DNA of 64,000 bases, taken from assembly GCA_046546355.1 (NCBI GenBank), contig JBKGXZ010000002.1, positions 1 to 64,000 of the forward strand, given 5' to 3'. The notes below the pieces were generated by a model that was given only the letters and a program-made list of their open reading frames with translations, did not search any database and was not told where the DNA came from. Below are positions 17,564-26,831 of this stretch, piece by piece (position 1 is the first letter of the stretch; the number at the start of each line of letters is the position of its first letter). The stretch is from CAZBUB01 sp046546355 (GTDB lineage Bacteria; Desulfobacterota; Desulfovibrionia; Desulfovibrionales; Desulfothermaceae). The translations under genes were made by a program, and so were the position numbers.

Positions 17564-20500
17564 ATGTCGATTTGGCTGCGCTGGACAAACATTGGCCTTT
17601 GCCAAGCTTTGGCCCTGGCTTTTTATTTGGGCCTGATTGTGCTCCTGGCCTTGCCGGCTTGCCTGGACAGCCAGCAGCTAAAGCAAAGCCTGCAGCAAAA
17701 CCTGAGCTCTGCCTACGGCATAAGCCTGGAGATCGGCAACTTGGAGCTGGCCTACAGACCACAACCTGTGCTGCAGCTGCAGCGAACCAGCCTCAGACTG
17801 CCCCAGCAGGACCTGGAGCTGCAGCTGCCCAGAACCAGCCTGCAGCTGGGCCTCTGGGATCTGCTCCAGGGCAGGCTCAAGATCAGCCAGGCCAAGCTTG
17901 AGCATCCCAGCCTAAGCCTGAACACTCCGCCTGGTCCTGATGTGCAGCTGGAGCTGGTGGAGCACAAATTCCAGGAATACCTGTCCCTGCTGCCTCCAGG
18001 CATGCAGATACAGATCAGCCAGGGCCGGGTGCATATCCAGCAAGGCCCGGACCAGGAATACAGCTTACAGGATCTACAGCTGCAGGCCAGCCTGGAGCAA
18101 GACCTGGAACTGCAGCTCATGGCCAGGGGCCCTTTCTTCAGGGAGCTTGACCTGGAGCTGCAGCTGGATCCCCAAGACCTGCAGGCAAATGGCAACCTGC
18201 AGCTGCAGGACTTTAAGCTTAAGCTGCAGGAATTGCCTTTCAGGCTCCCGGAGCTGGAGCTGCTGCAGCAGCTTGAGGCCGGGACCATGGAGCTGGATTT
18301 CCAGTTGCACGGCCTGCAGCAGGCCCGGGGTCAGCTGCGGTTTCAGGACCTGCAGGCTGAACTGCTGAGAGCAAACTCCGATCTCAAGCTCCGCGACCTG
18401 CAGCTCGAAACCGGCTGGAGCTGGGAGCAGGGCCGGGCCAGCCTGGAGCTGCAGTCCCTGCGCCTGCCCCAGGCAGAGCTTAGGCTGACAGGCAGCGCGT
18501 TCTGGGAGCCGGGGAGGCACGACCTGGGCTTTGACCTGCAGGGCAGCCTGCAGGATGTGGCTCATATCCGGGGACTCTGCCTCAGTCTCTGGCCTGAAAA
18601 CCAGGTCCTGGGACATGTATTCCGGATCCTGCGCCAGGGGGAGATCCCGGAATTCAAGGCCCAGGCCCGGGGCTCAAGCAAGGATCAGATCCTGTCCAGC
18701 CTGGAGGTGCACAGCCAGCTGCAGGCAGGCCGGGTCAGGATCCGGGAGGCTGATGATCTCAAACTGGAACAGGTCTCCGGCAGCTTCACCCTGCAGGACA
18801 AATCCCTGCTGGGCCAGGAGCTCCAGGCCAGTGCCCTGGGATCCAAATCCCTGGACGGGGAGCTTGAGCTGGGGCTGAACGAACGTATAGAGCCCTTTAA
18901 GCTGCAGGCTGATCTGCAGGCTGACCTCTCCAGGCTGCCCCAGGTCCTTATGCGCTACCTGCCCTCCCCAGCCCTGGAGCGGGAACTAAAGCGCATGCAG
19001 GATATAAAGGGCCAGGCCAGAGCCAGGCTGGGACTGAGCCAGGCCCACAAAGATGCCTCCATGCAGATGGAAATCCAGGCCAGTGACATCCAGCTGCAGG
19101 GGGAATATTCCAGGCTGCCCGCCCCGCTGCATATCCAGGGCCAGGGATTCAGCTTCCAGGGACAGGCCATCAACCTGCAGGATCTCAAGCTGGGCATGGG
19201 GTCTTCAAGCGCCAAGCTGCAGGAGGCCAACATTGACTGGAGCCAGAACCTTAACCTGGAGCTGCAGTCCCAGGACGTCCAGTTGGAGCTGCAGGAGCTG
19301 ATGCCCTGGCTGCGGGAGCAGGAATGGGCAGCAAGCTCCCTGCCTGCCTGGGAGCTCTCCCAGGGCAGGGTCAAGCTGCAGGAGCTCACCCTGCAGGGCC
19401 AGCCCCAGGAGCCGGAGGACTGGGACTATGCAGCCCGGGGCCAGGCTGATGACCTGCTGCTGCGCTCTGCCGAGCTGCCCTGGAGGATCCGGATCCTGGA
19501 GGCCGGCTTTGATCTTGACCCCCAAAGCCTGGATCTTAAAAGCTCCAGGCTGCTGTGCGGGGACAGCGCCCTGCAGCTCAAGGGCAGCCTGCAGGGCTCC
19601 CTCCCGCAGGAGATCAGCCTCCTGGATATGCAGCTCAAGGGCAGCCTGGGCAGACAGGCCTCGCACTTTATTTTTGAAAGTCTGGATCTGCCCCGAGACC
19701 TCAGGCCGCAAATCCCCATGCAGGTCTCAAATGCCAGCCTGCGCTGGCAGCCCCAAGGCCCTTTTGAGCTGCAGGCAGACCTTTTGGGCCCCGGACAGGA
19801 GGATCTGGTGCTGGACATAAGGCACCAGGCTGAGCAGGAGAACAGGATCCAAGCCAGGATCCAGGACAGCTATTCCCAGGCCAGCTTAGAATTCTCCAGG
19901 CAGCAGGACCGGATAGGACTAAAATTTCAGGGACATCTGCAGGGAGCCAGCCTGGATGGGCTTTTGCTGCACAACAGGCTCTTGCAGGGCGAGCTGCAGG
20001 GCGAGCTGGAGCTTTTGCTGCAGCAGCCAGGACCGAGCCTGGAAAAGGCTGCAGGGGATCTGCATATCCAGGGCCTCAACCTGCCCTGGCCCAGGGGAGG
20101 GCATGCTGTTTCCCTGTCCAGGCTCCGGCTGCTCCAGCAGGGAGACCAGCTGCAGCTTAAGGACTGCGAGCTGGATTTTCTGGGGGATTCTCTGGAGCTG
20201 GAGGGCCATTTGATCCCGGGCAGAGGGGATATCCTGGAGCTGGAGCTGGGAGCCGAACAAATCCACTGGCCCAGATGGAGGCAAGCCTTAGAGCCTGTCC
20301 TGGCTGCGCAGGAAAAATCCCGGGCCGGTCAGCAGCTCCAGGATTATCTGCAGGGCTTGATCCGGCTCAGGATCCAGGAGCTCATCCTGGATGAATACCG
20401 CCTGCAGCCTTTTTTTGCGGATTACTACCTGCAGCCGGAAAAGTTACGGCTGCAGCTGCGCAAGGCTGGTCTGTGCGGCATCCAGATGCAGGGTGAGCTA

Positions 20501-21202
20501 TCCAGGCCAAAGGCTAAGGACTATGCCCTGAAGCTGGATATGCAGGCCAAGGATCTGGAATTGAAGCAGGTCCTGGACTGCCTGGGTCTGCAAGGCGCCA
20601 GGCTGGACGGGAAAATGCAGCTCGAGGCGGAATTTGACTCCCAGGCCCAGGAGCTGGGCAGCCTCAAAGATGGCCTGCAGGGAGAGCTGCAGTTCACAGC
20701 CAGCCAGGGCCGCATCCGGCGTATGCAGCTTTTGGCCCAGATCATCTCCATCTTGAACACCACAGAGGTTTTCTTCGGCACAGAGCTGGATCTGGAGCAT
20801 CAGGGCCTGGCCTACAACCAGATCCAGTTCCATACTCAGCTCGAGGATAGCAAGCTGCAGATCCAAAAGGGCCATCTCAACGGAGAGACTTTGGAGATGG
20901 CCTACAGCGGAAAGGTGCACCTGGACCAGGAAACCTTGGACATGATCTTCCTGGTAGCCCCCTTGAAAACAGTGGATAGGCTGGTTAAAAAACTACCAGT
21001 ATTTTCCCATATCCTGGGAGGCAACCTGGTGGTGGTGCCCATACGGGTTACCGGGGACCTGCAGCAGCCCAGGATTACCCCCATGTCCCCCAAGGCAGTC
21101 AGCCAGACCCTGCTGGACATCCTGACCAGGGGCCTGCTGATCCCGGCAGAGCTCCTGCAGCCCCTGATGCAGGAAAATCAGCAACCAGAGACCCAAAAAT
21201 AG
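17564..21202 (+). CDS. AsmA-like envelope protein (DUF3971/AsmA C-terminal)
   Basis: This very long protein (1212 residues from the ATG at 17564; a TTG at 17528 would add 12) has an N-terminal membrane helix (LALAFYLGLIVLLALPACL), a huge repetitive beta-strand region, and a C-terminal AsmA domain (about residues 1020-1180: GLQGELQFTASQGRIRRMQ then VPIRVTGDLQQPRITPMSPK). The family includes bridge-like proteins thought to move lipids between the inner and outer membranes. The composition is extreme: leucine and glutamine alternate in long stretches, encoded by repeated CTGCAG. It begins the operon leading to the AGPS-like flavoprotein, so a lipid role is attractive but inferred. Confidence 0.85.
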   Translation: MSIWLRWTNIGLCQALALAFYLGLIVLLALPACLDSQQLKQSLQQNLSSAYGISLEIGNLELAYRPQPVLQLQRTSLRLPQQDLELQLPRTSLQLGLWDLLQGRLKISQAKLEHPSLSLNTPPGPDVQLELVEHKFQEYLSLLPPGMQIQISQGRVHIQQGPDQEYSLQDLQLQASLEQDLELQLMARGPFFRELDLELQLDPQDLQANGNLQLQDFKLKLQELPFRLPELELLQQLEAGTMELDFQLHGLQQARGQLRFQDLQAELLRANSDLKLRDLQLETGWSWEQGRASLELQSLRLPQAELRLTGSAFWEPGRHDLGFDLQGSLQDVAHIRGLCLSLWPENQVLGHVFRILRQGEIPEFKAQARGSSKDQILSSLEVHSQLQAGRVRIREADDLKLEQVSGSFTLQDKSLLGQELQASALGSKSLDGELELGLNERIEPFKLQADLQADLSRLPQVLMRYLPSPALERELKRMQDIKGQARARLGLSQAHKDASMQMEIQASDIQLQGEYSRLPAPLHIQGQGFSFQGQAINLQDLKLGMGSSSAKLQEANIDWSQNLNLELQSQDVQLELQELMPWLREQEWAASSLPAWELSQGRVKLQELTLQGQPQEPEDWDYAARGQADDLLLRSAELPWRIRILEAGFDLDPQSLDLKSSRLLCGDSALQLKGSLQGSLPQEISLLDMQLKGSLGRQASHFIFESLDLPRDLRPQIPMQVSNASLRWQPQGPFELQADLLGPGQEDLVLDIRHQAEQENRIQARIQDSYSQASLEFSRQQDRIGLKFQGHLQGASLDGLLLHNRLLQGELQGELELLLQQPGPSLEKAAGDLHIQGLNLPWPRGGHAVSLSRLRLLQQGDQLQLKDCELDFLGDSLELEGHLIPGRGDILELELGAEQIHWPRWRQALEPVLAAQEKSRAGQQLQDYLQGLIRLRIQELILDEYRLQPFFADYYLQPEKLRLQLRKAGLCGIQMQGELSRPKAKDYALKLDMQAKDLELKQVLDCLGLQGARLDGKMQLEAEFDSQAQELGSLKDGLQGELQFTASQGRIRRMQLLAQIISILNTTEVFFGTELDLEHQGLAYNQIQFHTQLEDSKLQIQKGHLNGETLEMAYSGKVHLDQETLDMIFLVAPLKTVDRLVKKLPVFSHILGGNLVVVPIRVTGDLQQPRITPMSPKAVSQTLLDILTRGLLIPAELLQPLMQENQQPETQK

Positions 21203-21206
21203 AAAT

Positions 21207-22196
21207 ATGTACCAGTCCCAACTGCCCAAGTTACCGCCTCAGGCAAAATGCACCAGGTGCAAATCCAGGGCTGTTGTTTCCCTGCCTTCCCATAATGCCA
21301 GATTCTGTGAGCCCTGCTTCCAGCGCTTTTTCCAAAACGCGGTGCAAAAGGCCTTGAAGAAATACGGGCCAGCCCAGGAAACCCGGATCATGGTAGCTGT
21401 CTCCGGAGGCAAGGACTCCCTGGCCCTCTGGGCGGTGCTGCAGGATCTGGGGCTTGAGACCCGCGGCCTGCACCTGGATCTGGGCCTGGACGAATTTTCC
21501 CGGGCCTCCAGTCGAGTGGTGCAGGACTTCGCCAGCCAGCGCGGGCTGGAATATTCAGAATACAGTCTGAGTCAGGAGCTGGGTTTCAGTCTGCCCCAGA
21601 TCCAGGCCCTGTTGCCGGAGAAGATCTGCTCTGTATGCGGCAGGCTCAAGAGGCAGTTCATGAACCGTCTGGCGGCCAGAGAAGGCTATGCCTGGCTGGC
21701 CACCGGCCACAACCTGGATGACGAGGCAGGACGTTTACTGGGCAACCTCCTGGGGGACAGACAGGAATTCGTACGCCGCCAGTCCCCCTATCTGCCCTCG
21801 CCCCATCCCAGGATGCCGGCCAAGATCAAGCCGTTATATCGTCTGGAGATCAAAGAAATCCTGGCCTTCTGCGAGCTGCAGGGCATCGTTCCGGCCCAGG
21901 CCAGCTGCCCCATGTCCCAGGGAGCCACCAGCCATTATTTCAAGGAGGCCCTGGATCTTTTGGAGGACAGGATGCCTGGCACCAAGAGGGGTTTTCTTTA
22001 TTCCTACCTGCGCAAGCCCAAGCAGCTGGAGTCTGAGCACGGCTTCCAGGAATGCCGGACCTGCGGGGAGCCTGCCTACAGCCAGCCCTGCCCGGTCTGC
22101 AGCCTGCACAGCCGACTCCAGGAGCTGCAGGCCAAGAAAGGCAACAAGCCCGCAACTTGCATGCCAGGCAGGAAAAAACGCAGGAAAGCCAATTAA
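21207..22196 (+). CDS. TtuA/NcsA-like tRNA 2-thiolation enzyme (PP-loop)
   Basis: The 329-residue protein has an N-terminal zinc finger (C15, C18, C34, C37), a PP-loop SGGKDS at residues 66-71, a CxxC pair at C141/C144, and a second zinc finger at C283/C286/C295/C298. This arrangement with zinc fingers at both ends is that of TtuA and Ncs6-type tRNA sulfurtransferases, which adenylate a uridine and insert sulfur, often using an Fe-S cluster. It starts five bases after the AsmA-like gene, so it belongs to that operon. Which tRNA position it modifies cannot be told from sequence. Confidence 0.85.
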   Translation: MYQSQLPKLPPQAKCTRCKSRAVVSLPSHNARFCEPCFQRFFQNAVQKALKKYGPAQETRIMVAVSGGKDSLALWAVLQDLGLETRGLHLDLGLDEFSRASSRVVQDFASQRGLEYSEYSLSQELGFSLPQIQALLPEKICSVCGRLKRQFMNRLAAREGYAWLATGHNLDDEAGRLLGNLLGDRQEFVRRQSPYLPSPHPRMPAKIKPLYRLEIKEILAFCELQGIVPAQASCPMSQGATSHYFKEALDLLEDRMPGTKRGFLYSYLRKPKQLESEHGFQECRTCGEPAYSQPCPVCSLHSRLQELQAKKGNKPATCMPGRKKRRKAN

Positions 22197-22213
22197 ACAG
22201 TAAGGAAATACAC

Positions 22214-23821
22214 GTGGTGGACAAGTCAGATCTGCGCTGGAACGGCTGGGGGCTGGAGAGCATCCAGCTGCCCCTTAACCAGGATATCAAAAGTATCCTG
22301 CTCAAGGAGCTGGGACCCGGAATCTCCAGGCCCAGCGCCCTGCTTGGCCAGGTCCTGGAGAAAATCCCTGTATCCAAAGCGCCTGAGCATCCACTTTTGG
22401 ATTCGAGCCCTTGGAGCAGGCTGCAACACGCCAGGGGCCAGAGCCTGCCAGACTGGGCCCAGCTGCGTTTCGGTGAGCTGGACACTTTCCCGGACGCTGT
22501 AGCCTATCCAGGTACGGATGAACAGCTGCAGGAGGTGTTAAGCCTGGCCCGCAAGCAAAATATCCAGGTTATACCATACGGAGGCGGCACCAGTGTTCTG
22601 GGGCACATTACCCCCCTGCAGGACACCAAGCCGGTAATCACAGTCTCCTTGGCCAAAATGAACCAGCTCTTGCACCTGGAGCCGGAAAACCGCTTGGCTC
22701 AGTTCCAACCTGGCATTTTTGGACCGGATCTGGAACAGATCTTGCGAGCCCAGGGTTTTACCCTGGGCCATTTCCCCCAGTCCTTTGAGTTCTCCAGCCT
22801 AGGAGGCTGGATAAGTACCAGGTCATCTGGACAGCAGTCCCTGGGCTACGGCAGGATCGAGGACATCTTCCAGGGCGGGACCCTGCAGGCGCCGGCTGGA
22901 GAGCTGCGCATCCCCAACATCCCAGCCTCTGCAGCAGGCCCGGACCTAAGACAGCTGATTCTGGGCTCCGAGGGCAGGCTGGGACTGCTTTCTAAGGCAT
23001 GGGTACGAATCAGTCCTCTGCCTGAGCAGGAAAATTTCCAGGGCTTTATTCTGCCTGACCTCCAGCAAGGCCTGCAGGTAGCCAAGGAGCTGGTGCAGAA
23101 AAAGGACGCCTTGAGCCTGCTGCGCCTGAGCAACGCCCGGGAGACCAAAACCAACATCCTGCTTTCAGGCAAATCAGGAGTACGCAGCCTGCTTTCAAGT
23201 TACCTGCACCTGTTGGGTATGCAGGAGCAGGCCTGCATGCTCCTGGCTGGTTTCAGCGGCTCTCCCAGCCAGGTCAGCCAGAGTAGACGCAGGGCAGGCT
23301 CCATCCTCAGGCGCTACGGGGCCAAGCCTTTGTACGGTTCCGGCCGGGCCTGGGCCAAACACAGGTTCCGGGCCCCCTACCTGCGCAACAGCCTATGGGA
23401 GGAGGGTTACGCAGTGGACACCTTGGAAACCGCAACCACCTGGCAACAGGTGCCAGGATTGATGCAGGACCTGGAGGACAGCCTTTGCCGAGCCCTGGAA
23501 CAGGAGCAGGAAAAGGCGTATGTATTCTCCCACCTCTCCCATTTCTACCCCACAGGCTGCAGCATTTACTGTACCTATATCTTCAGGGTGGCTGCCACCC
23601 TGCAGGAGACCATGCAGCGCTGGGAGAAGCTGAAAAGGGCAGCCAGCGAGTGCATCCTGAAACATCAGGCCACCATCAGCCACCACCATGGGGTGGGCCG
23701 GGACCACTTGCCCTATATTGAACAGGAAAAAGGCAGCCTGGGCCTGGAGCTGCTGCGCTCCATCTGCTCCCAGCTGGACCCCCAGGGAGTAATGAATCCT
23801 GGCAAGCTCCTGGAGCCTTGA
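22214..23821 (+). CDS. FAD-dependent alkylglycerone-phosphate synthase-like protein
   Basis: From the GTG at 22214 (AAGGAAAT upstream) the product has 535 residues. The FAD-binding domain shows PYGGGTSVLG (about residues 121-130) and SLGGWISTRSSG, and the cap domain ends with the triple histidine H490-H492 in SHHHGVGRDHLPY. These match the alkyl-dihydroxyacetonephosphate synthase family, including the catalytic arginine in APYLRN (R391) and the tyrosine region GCSIYCTYIF. AGPS replaces the acyl group of acyl-DHAP with a fatty alcohol, the first ether-bond step in ether lipids. The next gene is a glycerol-3-phosphate dehydrogenase, which could supply DHAP. A D-lactate-dehydrogenase-type role is less likely. 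Confidence 0.82.
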   Translation: MVDKSDLRWNGWGLESIQLPLNQDIKSILLKELGPGISRPSALLGQVLEKIPVSKAPEHPLLDSSPWSRLQHARGQSLPDWAQLRFGELDTFPDAVAYPGTDEQLQEVLSLARKQNIQVIPYGGGTSVLGHITPLQDTKPVITVSLAKMNQLLHLEPENRLAQFQPGIFGPDLEQILRAQGFTLGHFPQSFEFSSLGGWISTRSSGQQSLGYGRIEDIFQGGTLQAPAGELRIPNIPASAAGPDLRQLILGSEGRLGLLSKAWVRISPLPEQENFQGFILPDLQQGLQVAKELVQKKDALSLLRLSNARETKTNILLSGKSGVRSLLSSYLHLLGMQEQACMLLAGFSGSPSQVSQSRRRAGSILRRYGAKPLYGSGRAWAKHRFRAPYLRNSLWEEGYAVDTLETATTWQQVPGLMQDLEDSLCRALEQEQEKAYVFSHLSHFYPTGCSIYCTYIFRVAATLQETMQRWEKLKRAASECILKHQATISHHHGVGRDHLPYIEQEKGSLGLELLRSICSQLDPQGVMNPGKLLEP

Positions 23822-23825
23822 GGAG

Positions 23826-25406
23826 ATGTGGGCCGGGTACAGCAGGCAGAAAACCAGGCAAGAGCTGGGCAGGAAGCTGGACCTGCTGGTTATTGGCGGG
23901 GGCATCACTGGAGCAGGCGTCCTCAAGGAGGCAGCCAGGCTGGGCCTTAAAACCGGCTTGCTGGAACAAAATGATCTGGCCTGGGGTACCTCCAGCTGGT
24001 CCTCCAAGCTGGTGCACGGGGGCCTGCGCTATCTGCGCCAGGGGGACCCGGGCCTGACCCTGGAGGCGATCCGCGAGCGCCAGGCCCTGCTGGCCCAGGC
24101 TCCGGGATTGGTCAGCCCCCTGCCCTTCCTGCTGCCCCTGTACAAGACCAGCCTGGCCTCCAAGGCCTTTGTCCGCCTGGGGCTCAGCCTGTATGATACC
24201 CTGGCCCGGCAATGGCAGCACCAGAAAATAGACAACAGCCTGGCCCTAGAGCGGGCCCCTGGCCTAAAGGAATCAGGCCTGCAGGGAGCGTATACCTTCC
24301 AGGACGCGCTCACCGATGACTCCAGGCTGGTGCTGGCTGTCCTGCAGGAGGCTTTGGCAGATGGGGCGCTGGTTTTAAATTATGCCCCGGCCCTGGACCT
24401 TTTGTGGCACAAGGACCAGGTATGCGGAGTCCTGGCCCAGGATCTGCTGCAGGGGGATCAGCTGCAGATCAGGGCCAAAGTGGTGGTCAATGCTTGCGGT
24501 GCCTGGTCCCAAGCCCTGGCCAGCAAGGCCAGCAGGGAGCTTCGTCTGCGGCCCTTAAGGGGCAGCCACATTGTGTTTCCCAGACAGGTCTTGCCAGTGC
24601 ACTGCGCAGTCACCTCTGCCCATCCCAGGGACAGGCGACCAGTATTTGCCTCCCCGTTTAAGGGCAGGACCATAGTAGGCACCACAGATCTGGACCACGA
24701 CCAGGACCTGCAAACTGTGCCCCACATCACCCAGCCTGAAATCGACTATCTCCTGCATTGGCTCCAAGATCTCTTCCCTGCCCTGGGCCTGGATGCCCAA
24801 CAAATGATCAGCACCTTCGCAGGGATCAGAGCAGTGGTTTCCAGCGGCAGGGAGGCCTCCCCCTCCAGAGAATCCCGCAGACACAGCATCTGGGTTGACA
24901 AGGGCCTGATCACGGTCAGTGGCGGCAAGCTGACCACCTTCAGGCTCATTGCCCTGGACTGCCTGACTGCGGCGAAGCCCTACCTGGGCCGACTTAGCTT
25001 GAGCCGCAAACAGCGCATCTTCTCCCCGCTGGCCTGGAAGCCCGGGTGGGACTATGGGCTCTCGGCCAGGGGGCTGGATTATCTGCTTGGCAAATACCGA
25101 TTGGATGCGGCCAGCTTCCTGGAGCACAGCAAAGCAGAGGAGCTTGGGCCAGTATTTCCCGGAGGGCCCTTTTGGGCTGAGCTGCGCTGGGCAGCCAGGC
25201 AGGAGGCAGTCTGCAGGCTGCAGGATCTTATGCTGCGGCGAACGCGACTTGGTATCCTTTGCCCCGCAGGAGGCAGGGAATACTTCTCAGGGATCAAGGC
25301 TATCTGCAGGCAGGAGCTGGGCTGGGGGGACGAGACCTGGCAACAGCAGGAAACAGAATACTCAAGGCTCTGGCAGAAGCACTACAGCCCTTTGCATGGG
25401 GCTTAA
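23826..25406 (+). CDS. FAD-dependent glycerol-3-phosphate dehydrogenase (GlpD-like)
   Basis: The 526-residue flavoprotein has the FAD-binding LLVIGGGITGAGVLKEAARLG, the DAO-family segment SSWSSKLVHGGLRYL, and LITVSGGKLTTFR near the end of the dehydrogenase domain, followed by the GlpD C-terminal domain. It should oxidise glycerol-3-phosphate to dihydroxyacetone phosphate, passing electrons to quinone. It begins four bases after the AGPS-like gene, with TGAGGAG overlapping that stop. Its neighbour suggests the DHAP may feed ether-lipid synthesis rather than only glycerol catabolism; no glycerol kinase or facilitator gene is nearby. Confidence 0.88.
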   Translation: MWAGYSRQKTRQELGRKLDLLVIGGGITGAGVLKEAARLGLKTGLLEQNDLAWGTSSWSSKLVHGGLRYLRQGDPGLTLEAIRERQALLAQAPGLVSPLPFLLPLYKTSLASKAFVRLGLSLYDTLARQWQHQKIDNSLALERAPGLKESGLQGAYTFQDALTDDSRLVLAVLQEALADGALVLNYAPALDLLWHKDQVCGVLAQDLLQGDQLQIRAKVVVNACGAWSQALASKASRELRLRPLRGSHIVFPRQVLPVHCAVTSAHPRDRRPVFASPFKGRTIVGTTDLDHDQDLQTVPHITQPEIDYLLHWLQDLFPALGLDAQQMISTFAGIRAVVSSGREASPSRESRRHSIWVDKGLITVSGGKLTTFRLIALDCLTAAKPYLGRLSLSRKQRIFSPLAWKPGWDYGLSARGLDYLLGKYRLDAASFLEHSKAEELGPVFPGGPFWAELRWAARQEAVCRLQDLMLRRTRLGILCPAGGREYFSGIKAICRQELGWGDETWQQQETEYSRLWQKHYSPLHGA

Positions 25407-25439
25407 GCCTTGTCCAGGCTCCCAGCAGAAGGCATAGAG

Positions 25440-26024
25440 CTAGATGTCCTGTGCAGACTGGACCAGCCCCCGACCTGCAGGCTGCCCTGCAGACCTGGCC
25501 AGCTCCTGGCCCAGCTCCAGGGCCTGCTGGTTCAGTTGCACAAAGCGCTCCGGAACCCTTTGCTTCAGCACCTCCAGCACAGAGTCCAGCCCGACCACAG
25601 GATTCAGGCCCAAGAGGGCGCCCAGCATGCAGATGTTCAAAACCACGCTCTTGCCGATCTTATTGTGCACAGACTTGTGCATGGGCAGGCTGAACTGCCT
25701 GGCATCCGCCTGCATCCTGGGCTCCACCAGGTCTGAGTCCAACAGCAAAAGCCCCCCGGGACGAATAATGCTGTAGAACTTATTGTAGGACTCCTGGGTC
25801 AGGCAGACCAGGACATTGGGCTGGTTCACCTTGGGGAAGTTGATCTCCGAATCCGAGATAATCACATCCGAACGGGTCACTCCCCCCCTGGCAGCAGCCC
25901 CGTAGGACTGGGACTGGACAGCGTTCAGACCGTCATAAAGCACCGCAGCCTCTGCCAGGATAATGGCTGCTGTGATCACCCCCTGCCCGCCTGAGCCGGA
26001 AAAAATCAGTCTGCATCTTTCCAT
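25440..26024 (-). CDS. korC: 2-oxoacid:ferredoxin oxidoreductase, gamma subunit
   Basis: This 194-residue protein starts MERCRLIFSGSGGQGVITAA, the glycine-rich signature of the gamma subunit, and continues with SYGAAARGGVTRSDVIISD. It is the last gene of a four-gene minus-strand operon, five bases after the beta gene. In the complex it contributes to CoA binding. A transcription end must lie in the 33 bases before the convergent glpD-like gene; a weak GCCTT/AAGGC hairpin is there. Confidence 0.93.
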   Translation of the reverse strand: MERCRLIFSGSGGQGVITAAIILAEAAVLYDGLNAVQSQSYGAAARGGVTRSDVIISDSEINFPKVNQPNVLVCLTQESYNKFYSIIRPGGLLLLDSDLVEPRMQADARQFSLPMHKSVHNKIGKSVVLNICMLGALLGLNPVVGLDSVLEVLKQRVPERFVQLNQQALELGQELARSAGQPAGRGLVQSAQDI

Positions 26025-26028
26025 GCCG

Positions 26029-26829
26029 CTACCCTTCCTGGGCCTGGTCCACCAGGTTCTGATACTGCTCGCAGTACTCAGGCCTTTGTTCCTGGATAAA
26101 TATGCCCCGTTCGATCAGCTCCGGGTTGTCCTGCTTGGCCTTAGAGCCCTGCTTGGTGGTGTTCTCCTTCAGCCACTCCAGCATCTCTGCTGCATCCCCC
26201 TGCCGGTTCTTGCGGCCGAACTGGGTGGGACAAGGGGACAACACCTCCAGCACAGAGAAGCCCGGGTGCTGAATGCTCTCTTGCAAGAGCTTCTGCAGCT
26301 CCAGGACATGGTAGGAAGTCCCCCGAGCCACAAAAGAAGCCCCGGCAGCCAGGGCCAGGCTCACCACGTCAAAGGCAGGATCAATGGTTTTCTGGGGCGC
26401 GGTGCTGGCCAGAACCCCTGTCCCGGAAAGCGGTGAGTACTGCCCCCCGGTCATACCGTAGATACGGTTATTCATGACTATCGCGGTCATGTCTATGTTC
26501 CTGCGGCAGGCGTGGATAAAGTGGTTGCCGCCAATGGCCAGGGCATCCCCGTCACCCATGGGCGCAAGCACCGTGAGCTCCGGCTTGCTCATCTTGATCC
26601 CGGTGGCAAAGGCCAGAGCCCTGCCGTGCAGGGTGTGCAGGGAATGGAAATCCACATATCCGGATATCCTGGAGGAACAGCCTATCCCTGAGACCATGAC
26701 CATGTCCCTCTTGGCCAGACCCAGCTCTTCCACTGCATGCAGCAGGGAGTTGAGCACTGTGCCGTGGCCGCATCCCGCACACCAGATATGCGGGAAAAAC
26801 CTGCTGCGAATATAGTCCTGTACTCCCAT
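26029..26829 (-). CDS. korB: 2-oxoacid:ferredoxin oxidoreductase, beta subunit (TPP-binding)
   Basis: The 266-residue protein contains the thiamine-diphosphate motif beginning GDGDALAIGGNHFIHACRRN and ending NNRIYGMTGGQ, and the N-terminal WCAGCGHGTVLN with cysteines for an Fe-S cluster. It lies two bases after the alpha gene. With the other subunits it decarboxylates a 2-oxoacid, most likely 2-oxoglutarate, to the acyl-CoA and reduces ferredoxin. Confidence 0.94.
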   Translation of the reverse strand: MGVQDYIRSRFFPHIWCAGCGHGTVLNSLLHAVEELGLAKRDMVMVSGIGCSSRISGYVDFHSLHTLHGRALAFATGIKMSKPELTVLAPMGDGDALAIGGNHFIHACRRNIDMTAIVMNNRIYGMTGGQYSPLSGTGVLASTAPQKTIDPAFDVVSLALAAGASFVARGTSYHVLELQKLLQESIQHPGFSVLEVLSPCPTQFGRKNRQGDAAEMLEWLKENTTKQGSKAKQDNPELIERGIFIQEQRPEYCEQYQNLVDQAQEG

Positions 26830-26831
26830 GC

